This document shows positions 45,396 to 55,012 of a stretch of DNA of 64,000 nucleotides, one piece after another (position 1 is the first letter of the stretch; each line of letters opens with the position of its first letter). A model generated the notes under the pieces. It made no database searches. It saw nothing but the letters and a program-made list of their open reading frames with translations, and was not told the DNA's origin. The stretch spans positions 124,001-188,000 of the forward strand of contig NW_025955005.1 of the NCBI RefSeq assembly GCF_022376445.1, given 5' to 3'. Origin of the DNA: Fomitopsis serialis (taxonomy: Eukaryota; Basidiomycota; Agaricomycetes; Polyporales; Fomitopsidaceae). Both the position numbers and the translations under genes were made by a program.

Positions 45396-47521
45396 CTAAA
45401 GGTCCACCGACTCAGCACTCTGGCGCATGAGATCAGCGCACTTCTCCGCCAGTGCATACACAAGGGCCAGCGGGTGCGCCGCCGGCACATCAGGTAGCAC
45501 ACTCGCATCCGCAACGCGCAGCTTCCGCACCCCATGCACGCGCAGCTCGTCGTCCACGACGCCCGGCCGCACATCGTCCTCGGGCGCCATCCGGCAGGTG
45601 CTCGTGTAATGGTACATCGTCCCGACGTGCTCGTCGATGTACTCGTCCACCGTGGCGTCGCTCGACACGTCCGGCACGCGCACGGGCTCGATCGGGTAGC
45701 CTTCGCCGCGCAGCTGCTGGGCGATCGCGCTGGTGACGCGAAGAGCGGCGCGGAGGGCGACGCGGTCCTCTGGCGCGGCGAGGTATTGCATGTCGCAGAG
45801 GGGCTCCACGCGCGGGTCCGTCGACCGCAGGCGGATGTGGCCGAAGGATTTGGAGAGTAAAAGCCCAGCGCACAGAGTTATGATACCTTGCGTGGTGTCC
45901 ACTCCTGGAGTGCTGGGGTCGCCGATGGGGCTCTTGCGCATAATAAGCGCGTGGATGTATTCATGCGAGCAAAGCACTCACGAGGAAAACGCAAAAGTCA
46001 GGCAGGTTGTCAGGGTTATAAGGGTTTAGCTGCTCTTCAGATAATGGCGCGGCTTTCCCGTTTGGCCCCACCACGCTCGAGAGGCCGAAGATCTCGAACT
46101 CGGCCAGGGTGCAGAGGAACCACCCCGTGCCATGCCGGAGATAGTTATAAGCCTCTCGTAGAAATGTGATTGGCTGCCTGACCATCGCGTAGAGTGAGTC
46201 TGATATGGGGCAGTTGTAGGTCGTGCCGATGATGACGTGGTCTTGCTGCAAAAGATCAGGATGGGAGTACTCACTCACGGAAGGAGAGTGACACTCACAA
46301 AGTTTTGTCCAACTCCGGGAGTGTCCTGATGGTCCGTATACCCATCTCACGCAAATGGGAGGCAGAGCCTATCCCACTAAGCGACGTCAGTCGTCCTCTT
46401 ACTCTGATAGGAATAAGCGTGATACCTCAAGAGTAGCAGCTGCGGTGTACGCAACGTTCCACAAGACAAGACAACCTCACGACGAGCAGTGATCACTCGC
46501 TTCACATTACCATCGAGACTTTCCAGTTCTACGCCCTCAGCGCTGACCGTCCCGTCGCTTGCTTCCGAGAACTCTAGCCTCGTAGCCAGTACGTTGATGC
46601 ATACGTGCAGGTTAGGTTGCTCAGCGACGAAGTCTGCGGGTAGGTATGCACGAAATGCTGAATGGCGTCGACCGGTCGAGTCGACTGTGAATTGCATTTT
46701 GTTGAAGCCGATGGGCGGCTCGAATGGCGAATGCATATCGAGGATGTCCCGGAATCCAATCTTCCTGACCGCGTCTGCCGCTCTGATATGATCGCACATC
46801 AAGGCCTCGACGGAGATCGACCAGGCGCAGGCGCGCACCTTCTCGAACTTTCATAGTGGTAGTGCTCAAAGGATCGCACTTCCACCGGGCCTGATAGGAT
46901 ATGAATATCGCAGACATGAGAACGCATGTTGTGCTTCACCGTTCAAGCCGTGGTATTCCTCAGGTACCGGCCCCGACCACCGCTCGGATTTGAGGAAGTA
47001 CGGCTTGATCTCGTCATACGACCACCCGACCCGGCCTTGGTCGCTCCATGCGTTGTACTGAGCGGGAACCCCGCAAGTGTACTGGTCGCCATTGACGCGC
47101 GATGTTCCGCCCAAGCCTACTCCGCACACGAGGGGAAAGGACCGTCCCAGCTGCGCGTGGGGTGCACTTAGAATGACCGTGCTCCGTCGTCCTCCTGACA
47201 ATTGGTGCATGGACAACAGAGGGTTCGTGTCAAGGAAGCTAAGGCACGATTGGCGGCGTCATTGGCGTACTCCGAGCCGTGGAAAGGAGGTACATACATG
47301 TTGGATGCATCACCTCTTTCGACCAGTAGGACTGTACACTGAGGCTGGTCCTCACTTAGCCTGCGTGCGAGGACACAGCCAGCTGTCCCCCCTGGAACAT
47401 AAACTCAGCACATTCGCCATGAGCTCAGGAGATGCTACGCACCGCCCACGACGATGTAGTCGTACTGCGACTTCAACACCCCTAAAGGCCGGGATGGGTA
47501 GCTGGCTGTGAATGGCCACAT
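45396..47521 (-). CDS. GMC-family FAD oxidoreductase (aryl-alcohol-oxidase-like), one apparent -1 frameshift
   Basis: FAD-dependent alcohol oxidase/dehydrogenase type. Start MWPFTASYPSRPLGVLKSQY at 47521; exon 1 joins across an intron to complete the FAD-binding glycine motif VVGGGTAGCVLARRLSED. Later: GVGLGGTSRVNGDQYTCG, GWSYDEIKPYF, GFRDILDMHSPFEPPIGFNK, VVLSCGTLRTPQLLLL, SGIG, QDHVIIGTTYN, LRSTDPRVEPL, and the catalytic pair in MYHYTSTCRMAPED and DVPAAHPLALVYALAEKCAD. There are at least seven introns. The exon carrying SGIGSASHLREMG breaks frame just before the expected GVGQNF; one missing C at about 46314-46320 explains it. No secretion signal, so probably intracellular. Substrate not predictable. 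Confidence 0.85.
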
Positions 47522-48671
47522 TTTGAAGCGTCAATGTTGAACGTTGAAACGTTGAATGAGAGGGCGCTCGCAGGTGGCAGTGGGAATACCACGGTGGATG
47601 GCATGACATTGTTATTTGACGTGTGTAGCTATCTCCGCAGATACCGGTGCAACTGCCAACTCGGCCCAGCATTTCTGATTCATACAGCTTGATACATACA
47701 GGCAGACAGAGTACAGCTGGAAATGTGAATCAACAAAAGGAGAAATGTTCGCCGCAAGGAGTGGCGTAAAGCAGAGACCACTGGCAAGTGTGGCATTCCA
47801 GTCAAGTTGTGGCGAGTGCAGTGCGGAATGGACAGCCAGCGCTTGCTGAAACCAGACTGCCAAACGAACGGTCGCGATCGTAGAAAGTACAGACGCAACT
47901 TTTTCTTGAAGCGTTCACCATGTTATCCTGGGAACTGGGTGCATGCACAGGTCGAGGGAGGTATACCTTCCCAGAAGGATGGTACTGTCTCAGCAAGTGG
48001 TAGAGCCCTTACCAGAGGTACCCGTGACTTGTGCGCGGCGCCCGGGCCATACAGCACCATCTGGAAACGCTCGAACACAGGCTCCTCTGAATCCAGGCCT
48101 GGAGGAAATATGCCATGTGAACCAAAATCGATACTTGGTGTCGAATTTTCAAACCAAAGGTAGAAACAGAGTTCAGCCTACCAGTGAGAACATTCAGAAG
48201 CTGAACTTATTCACCAACCAGGCAACGTCGTATCAGAAGCACGTCTCAAGAGTCTCCGGTCACGCCGCTACAAATGGCGCCACGAGCTATACATGTAGAT
48301 TTGTGTGGCTTCGCGCCTCGCAGCTGGTCATTCAAATTCCTATTCGGCTGCCAGGGAAATGCTCCTGCACTTCAGAACCAATTCAGAACGTGCCATCCGC
48401 GACCAATATCGCCGATAGCATGACTTATTGCATGCGTTCGACTGTCAGGTAGGATATGGAGCGTCCTGGTAGAGTTCCGCCATCCAATTACCCTCCGGAG
48501 TTCCTGTCTCTCCGCTACGAACATGTGTTGATTATATCGGGAGAACCGCACTCTCTGATGGAGAACGTATCCTTCGGGGGTTTGCATGAGCGACAATCGC
48601 TCGCCCACTATATAGACTGTGCCATCCGCCCCGTGGACAGCTCTGGGAAGTCCGATCCATAGGCAGCAATC
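47522..48671. other. 1.15-kb divergent region with unexplained open frames
   Basis: Between the GMC gene (minus) and a 7TM gene (plus). On the minus strand, 48660-48372 reads as an uninterrupted protein-like stretch (DGTVYIVGERLSLMQTPEGY, RFSRYNQHMFVAERQELRRV) and 48120-47943 also looks coding (DSEEPVFERFQMVLYGPG), but I could not join them and recognise no family. A decayed gene is possible. Confidence 0.35.
48609..48614 (+). promoter_or_regulatory. TATA box (tatata) of the 7TM gene at 48672
   Basis: TATATA 63 nt upstream of ATG 48672 in the context cccactatatagactg. Confidence 0.45.
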
Positions 48672-50025
48672 ATGCCTTTCTCCGCTGCAGAGGTATGTCT
48701 CCGCGAGCGTAATGATCTGACCACTTGTACTGAGGAATGGCGATCGGCGCAGTCGAAGCTAGTGTCCATATTCGTCCAATCTGTCCTCTATGGTGCGCCT
48801 CGAAGACCTAATCAACCCATCGTGATATATTCATGTTTGAACGTACATCTCTTCCGCAGGGAATTATATGACACTGTTCTTCACCACGACGAAAGCACTG
48901 CTATGGAAGCGACCTTCCGGGAACCCACTTCGGAGGAACATGCTCTTCGTGTCTTTCCTGATGTTTGGGATTGCGACCACAGTGAGGAGCCTGCCTTCGC
49001 GTCGCCGCACGCACCGCACGCCCGCGGGCTGACTTGGACACGTCCCAGCACGTAGCGACGAACTTCTCGCGCATCATTCTCGCGTTCATCAACAACGTAG
49101 ACGCACCGGGGGGCCCCGCCGCGTTCTTCAATGAGATGTCCAACTTTACGCAGATGTTCGGAAGCACGCTGTACGTCGCGCAGACGCTGCTCGGTGACGC
49201 GATGGTGGTACGTGCACGACTTCATCATTGTGTATGCTGGACGTAGACCGACCACGGTCACTATCACAGCTGTACCGTAGCTATCTTGTCTGGGGACGAA
49301 AGCTGTGGGTCATCGCGTTCCCGTTTGTCCTTCTTCTCGGGAGTACCGGTGCGTCCTGCGTTTCATAGGATGCTGTCCGTCGGTTCAACGTTCCGCGTTT
49401 GCAGCGACTGGCGTCGGCATCCTGTACTCCTTCGACAAGGTTGACCCTGAGGCCTCGATCTTCGTGGTCCAGCTAGGGCATTGGATCACCGCGTTCTTCT
49501 CCATGACCTTCGCGACAAATGTCGTCTGTACCGGTGCGTTTCCATCGTTCGTCCCGGATATCATCTCATGCCGAGGAACGCGTGTCCGGATCCTCTGCAA
49601 ATATAGCGTTGGTGGCGTACCGGATCTGGGTCGTCAACCGGACCCATCTTTTCTTCAGGTACCGGGACCTGCGCCAGTCATGATCCTCATCGTCGAGTCG
49701 GGCGCGCTGTACTCCGCGACGCTTCTCGCGCTGCTCATCCTGTACAACGTCGACTCGTGGTTCCAGTACGTCGTCCTCGACGCGGTGTCCTCCATCGTCG
49801 TAAGTGCCCATCTGGCAGAGCGCATGTGCAGCGGCGACTCACAGCGGCTCCGCCCCCTAGGGCATCGTGTTCTCTGTCATCATGTTGCGCATCGCGACGG
49901 GCGAGTCGAACGCAGAGGGCGAGACTGCGCTCCTCGAACCTACGGGTGTCGCCAGCGGCGTCCAGCTCTCGAGGGTATCGTCACGCAGCGAACGAAAAGA
50001 CACGATTGCCTCAGAAATGGCTTGA
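48672..50025 (+). CDS. Seven-transmembrane (GPCR-like) basidiomycete protein, one apparent -1 frameshift
   Basis: About 302 aa over eight exons: MPFSAAE; SKLVSIFVQSVLYG; NYMTLFFTTTKALLW, NMLFVSFLMFGIATT; HVATNFSRIILAFINNVDAP, STLYVAQTLLGDAMV; LYRSYLVWGRKLWVIAFPFV; GVGILYSFDKVDPEASIFVV, HWITAFFSMTFATNVV; ALVAYRIWVVNRTHLFF; ILIVESGALYSATLLALLIL, SWFQYVVLDAVSSIV; GIVFSVIMLRIATGES and a charged tail ending at TGA 50023-50025. It has the family's Y-R-x-Y-x-V-W-G-R loop. The frame breaks at about 49676-49681 (gccagtcatgatc); alignment with the paralogue at 51687 shows equal residue counts across the break, so exactly one base is missing. It is convergent with that paralogue. Confidence 0.8.
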
Positions 50026-50237
50026 TGCAGCAATGGGTGTACCTGTAGAGCCACTAAAGCGATAACATCGGGCGGGTATAATACAAAAGCAACCAACCTG
50101 TCCATCTCAAAAGGTCCAATTTATAGTCATCGCGAACCGACCTGTCATATCGTGCATGTGCGTGTCATGTATCCAACATCCTCACCACGGGGGGAGCTGG
50201 TTTCTGCACGGACACGCTCAAAACGTCAGATCGTCAC

Positions 50238-51687
50238 TCATCGGAGCCAAGAGTCTTGGACTGAATAACCCAACCAACCTACCTGCTCGTCCTTCACGCC
50301 GAGGTCCTGACTGCGTGTCGACATATCTCGCAGCTGCAGCTCGTCCGGGTTGTATTCTACGTCGTCCAGCGTCGACGTGTTCCGCGTCGGGCGCGCGAAC
50401 GAAATGGGGATGCGCCGGTCGAACGCCGCCTGGCTGTCCCTGGCGCTCGAGCCTGACGACGACCCGTGCGCGGTCGTGATCCCGAGCCCGATACGGATGA
50501 TGATCATCGAGAAGACGAGGCCGACGATGGGCGAGATCTGCGGGCCGCGCGTAAGTCGCCGCCGACGGAGCACAGATCGGGAGGGCGACGTACGGCATCG
50601 AGCAGGACGTACTGGAACCATGAGCCGGTCTTGTAGAGGATGAGCAGCGCGGTGAGCGTGGCGGAGTAGACCACGCCGGATTCGAGCACGAGGAAGATGA
50701 TGGGGTAGTAGTTGTGGTCCATGAACGTCATGATCGAGCGGTTGATCCACCATATCCGGAGCGCGATGAGGCCTGCGGGGGGGAGTAAATGAGTGAGCAA
50801 GGCACCGCAGAGGCTGTGGAGGAAAACAGCCCACTCGTGCAGATGATGTTTGTCGCGAGCGTGAGCGAGAAAAACGAGGTGATCCAGTTCTGCAGCTCGT
50901 CGACGAATATGTCAGCTTGGGGCACGACCTTGGCGAAGGAGTAGAGGATGCCAATGCCGGAAGCTAGGTAGCGGTCATGAGACGCGTGTATGACACATTC
51001 CGCAATATTGATTGGCACGCACCTGTGCTTCCCAGCAGCAAGACGAACGGAACCGCTATGACCCACAGGGTGCCCCAGACTAAGTAGCACCTGTACAACT
51101 AAGTACGAGTGTCATTCATGCCGTGATTAGTCCCCCGCCGTATGCGCACGAATGGCGTGGATTGTCGACACGCACGAGAACACTATCGCCGACGAGCGTC
51201 TGGGCGACGTAGAGAGTACTCCCGAATATTTGGTGAACTCGGACAGCTGGTTGAAGAAGGCCGCCGGGCCCCCAGGTTCGTTACGGTAGATGACAAAGGC
51301 CTTGATGATGCGGGTGTAGTTAACGCCAATGTGCTATGGGACACAGGGTCAGGGCGCAACCGTGGCGGCCGCAACACGGTGGGCACTCGCCATTGTGGCC
51401 ACGACGAACATTACGATGGATATCCACAGCATGGGGTCCGTCCATGGGTTGCTCTTGCGCCGTCGGGTGAGTAGTGCCCATATCGTGAGAATGAACAAGA
51501 CAGTGTAAGCTCCTGGTGGACGCAGCCCCGTCGTGAGTATAGTGCATGGAGATACAGCATGGCATGGGCATACCGTAAAGTAATGTCTGTATGAATATTG
51601 ACACGATCTTCGCCTGCGACGACAACGCCAGTTAGTGCATAGTACAGACGACAACAGACTACGCACCTCATCTGCAGGGAAGGGCAT
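50238..51687 (-). CDS. Seven-transmembrane (GPCR-like) basidiomycete protein, convergent paralogue
   Basis: Same family and exon plan as the gene at 48672: MPFPADE start at 51687; AKIVSIFIQTLLYG; YTVLFILTIWALLTRRRK, MLWISIVMFVVATM; HIGVNYTRIIKAFVIYRNEP, GGPAAFFNQLSEFTKY; LYRCYLVWGTLWVIAVPFVL; GIGILYSFAKVVPQADIFVD, NWITSFFSLTLATNIICT; LIALRIWWINRSIMTF; IIFLVLESGVVYSATLTALL, SWFQYVLLDAV; ISPIVGLVFSMIIIRIGLG; and a Ser/Arg-rich tail. The stop at 50238 is the first in frame; a further 3' intron after KDEQ is possible. The intron after FVVATM appears to start with GC rather than GT (51390-51334). No frame break seen. Confidence 0.78.
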
Positions 51688-52296
51688 ATTGTACAGTCTT
51701 GCTACGAGGTGTCGGTGAAATGTTGCCAGTGACGGCCCCGCGAGATGAGACCGGACGCGGGCGGCTGACCCTGCTGAGTCTCGTCGCGGGTGGCCTGCTT
51801 TATTGCAAGCCACAAGGTCTGGTTAAGCTTCTCGCAATCCTGCATAAAGCGAGGAGATAGTGTTAAGCTCGAAATCCAACATTTGTAACAGGGGGGTCAT
51901 GAAATTCCTGGATTGAGGGTGTACGCGGCGCCACACTGTAGAGGCGCGGGCGATCAACGTCAACAAGTGAACGTTTGAACGTCCATCGTACGCTGCTTGC
52001 CCATGGCGTGCATGCTACTATCGCCGACGCCGCGGTGTCCTGCAGTCAAAAGACAAAGCCGGAACGGCGATGACTTCGTGCCAGGCAACGGTAGGTTCGA
52101 TGGGCACAGAGGACCTCAAACCTTGTACGCCACGCCGCGCTGCCAGCCGGGCAGGTCCTCCTCGTGAGAGCATCCAGCCACTTTTTAGGTGCTGATGCCA
52201 AGCCGATGCAGCGCCACGAAGACAGTGGCCTTGAAGTTCGGTCGTTGCGCAAGCTGGCACTGACCACGATCATCCACCAAGTCCAGGAGGCTAAGG
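51688..52296. other. Divergent promoter region
   Basis: 609 bp between the 7TM gene (minus) and the aldo-keto reductase (plus). No gene recognised. Confidence 0.45.
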
Positions 52297-53653
52297 ATGC
52301 CTGCTGTCAGCGACAAGCGTCTTACCCTCAACAACGGCACGTCCATCCCCGCGGTTGGTGTTGGGTACGTATTTGGGGGGCCAACATGTGAGATCTTCGT
52401 CTGACCGGGTTCACAGATGTTGGATGGGCGCGTGCGGCGAGGGCGAGCATGTAACGAATATGGTCAAGCTCGCGCTCGACCTCGGCTATCGTCACATCGA
52501 CACGGTTGAGTGCCCTGTCTCGCGTGCCAGGTCGCCTGAACTCTAAACAGGATCGCCGCGCACTCAGGCTGAGAACTACGGTGAGTTCAGAATGACTACA
52601 GATCCTGGTCCACTGACTCGCCTGTCACAGGTAATGAACAATCCGTAGGGAAGGCTCTCAGAGAGTCCGGTGTGCCTCGCCACGACGTATTCTTGACCAC
52701 AAAGCTCGAGTAAGCCTCACGACTGCTCGAACAGGGCGCTTCTACACCGACGCGAATCGTGTTACTAGCCAGAGTGACCATGGCCGTGTCGAACAGGCTT
52801 TCGAAACCAGTCTGACGAAGCTCGGCGTTGATCATGTGGACTTGTACCTGATGCACTGGCCCATGGCATACGGCGAGTCAGGTTCGGATTGCGGCTCGCA
52901 GCGAGAAGTCATCTGTCACTGATGAAGGCCGTGCGGATTCTGAAGGTGATACCCTGCAACCGGAGGAAAGCCCGACGTTTGTCGAGACATGGCTGGAGAT
53001 GGAGCAACTCCTTGCGGACGGTGAATCGCGACGCTTCTCCCGCTGCCCGAGACCACATTTTGATCCTAGCGAGTTAGGCAGAGCCAAAGCCATCGGCGTG
53101 TCGAACTTCAACGTCAAGACCCTGACGAAGCTCCTTGCACATGCGTCCGTCGTTCCCGCTGTGAATCAGGTGGAACTTCATCCGTGTCTTCCTCAGCATG
53201 AGCTGCTCAATTTCTGCAACGAGCGGGGTATTCTTCTCACGGCGTATTCTCCCATCGGGAAGGCCAAGTTCGCGGACGACCCGGCCATTACAGCCATCGC
53301 GGCAGCGCACGGACCAGGGGTGACGGGCGCACGAATATTGCTGAGCTGGGGCGTCCAGCGCGGGACTGCTGTAATCCCGAAGACGGTGCATACGGAGCGT
53401 CTGAAGGAGAATCTTCAGGTAACGGTCTGCGTTTCGTAGTGGACCAGATGTGACACAAGTTGCTGACGAGAACCCCGGATAGCTCGTGCACCTAAGCGCC
53501 GCCGAGATGGAGACACTGGATCGGTTTTATCGAAGGCCCGGGTCACATCGCAGCGTGTGCGGCTTCCACTCTGCCGAACTAGGAGGATCGTGCTTCGGAT
53601 GGACGTACGAGCAGCTGGGTTGGGCGATGGCCGAGGGCGGGATTCACCTGTGA
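52297..53653 (+). CDS. Aldo-keto reductase
   Basis: NAD(P)H-dependent carbonyl reductase of the AKR barrel. Start [20 protein letters not shown] at 52297. The four catalytic residues are visible: Asp and Tyr in YRHIDTAENYGNE, Lys in FLTTKL, His in [10 protein letters not shown]. Other landmarks: [99 protein letters not shown]. About seven short introns; one near 52873-52930 can be spliced with either a GT donor (gttcgg) or a GC donor (gcgagt), both in frame. The C-terminal extension ([16 protein letters not shown]) is longer than in many AKRs. Intact; substrate unknown. Confidence 0.88.
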
Positions 53654-53683
53654 AATTGTACCTCAAATTGAGTTATGTCGCGG

Positions 53684-53692
53684 TATATATAA
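53684..53692 (+). promoter_or_regulatory. Probable TATA element upstream of the IGPS gene
   Basis: TATATATAA within the near-palindrome cggtatatataaccg, about 120 nt before ATG 53812 and just past the stop of the aldo-keto reductase. Confidence 0.4.
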
Positions 53693-53811
53693 CCGAATCA
53701 CCCTGAGATGCCGTGCGACTGAAGTTGACCAGCTGGAACTGAAGCATTATCCAGGACGAACTCTTGCACTCTGCATACTGCAGCGGTAGTACCCACATCA
53801 TCAGCACTGTC

Positions 53812-54680
53812 ATGTCCAACGGCGACGGCGCAGGCAAACCGCCTACCATCCTCGAAAAGATCTACGCCCAACGCCAGAAGGACGTCGACGCAGCGAAAGC
53901 GACGCCGGGAACACGTCCAGAGGAGCTCGATGCGTACCTGAAGATGGGCCTTGCCCCGCCCCTCATCCCGCTCGTCCCTCGTCTGAAGAAGAATCCATCT
54001 ACATCGACCGCGCGGCCCTCGCTCAGCCTCATGGCCGAGATCAAGCGTGCGTCGCCGTCCAAAGGCGACATCGCGCCCTTCGTCAACCCCGCCCAGCAGG
54101 CATTGCTCTACGCGCAGGCAGGCGCGTCCGTCATCTCAGTCCTGACCGAGCCGACGTGGTTCAAAGGCAGCCTGCTTGACATGCGGCTCGCGCGCCAGGC
54201 AGTGGACGGGTTGCGTGACCGTCCAGCGATCCTCCGCAAGGAGTTCGTGTTCTCCGAGTACCAGATCGCGGAGGCACGCCTATGGGGCGCGGACACGGTG
54301 CTGCTCATCGTCGCGATGCTCGCGCAGGAGCAGCTGCAGCGGCTCTACGCGTACGCGGTCTCGCTCGGCATGGAGCCGCTCGTGGAGGTGAACAACGCGC
54401 GGGAGATGGCGCGTGCGCTGGAGATCGGGGCGAAGGTCGTGGGGTGAATAACCGGAACCTGCACGACTTCAGCGTGGATATGGGCACGACGAGCGGGCTT
54501 GTGGACATGGTGCGCGAGAAGGACGTGCTGCTGTGCGCGCTGAGCGGGATTAAGGGCCCTGAGGACGTGGTGGTGTACAAGGAGCAGGGCGTGAATGCGG
54601 TTTTGGTTGGAGAGAGCTTGATGCGCGCGGCGGACACGACGGCGTTCATAAAGGAGCTGCTGCAATGGCCGGACGCGTAG
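53812..54680 (+). CDS. Stand-alone indole-3-glycerol-phosphate synthase, one apparent -1 frameshift
   Basis: Tryptophan pathway enzyme closing the indole ring of carboxyphenylaminodeoxyribulose phosphate. Start [20 protein letters not shown]. Active-site motifs: [17 protein letters not shown] (Glu, Lys), [28 protein letters not shown] (Lys), [23 protein letters not shown] (Glu), VNNRNLHDF (Asn), [21 protein letters not shown]. Frame breaks at GAKVVG: ggggtgaataac (54441-54452) lacks one G; adding it gives 289 aa with total length divisible by three. Intronless. In fungi this activity is usually the middle domain of a trifunctional TRP protein (glutaminase-IGPS-PRAI); neither partner domain is here, since the aldo-keto reductase ends 158 bp upstream and the next gene starts at 55013. 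Confidence 0.87.
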
Positions 54681-55012
54681 AGGTCATGATGGAACGAACA
54701 GAAGTGCCTACCGGGTATCGAGTGTATTACTACCGTTAGACGTCGGTCTACATGCGCATTTGCTTGTCATTGATTGGAAGAAATACACTATATGTTACTG
54801 TTCTCTCACTGTAGTATGGCGTCGCTCTGCAATCTCTGAAGAACGAGTGTGTACCTACCGCGCATGAGAGACTCTGGCAGGTCCGTGTGTGTTGCCGGCA
54901 GAGTGCCGACACGCGATCGTGCTGCCTCACTCACTCTCCGACAGCCACCATGCAGTCGCAAGCACACCGCCGACTCGGACATTGACGACGAGCTTCATCA
55001 CTTCCGGTACCG

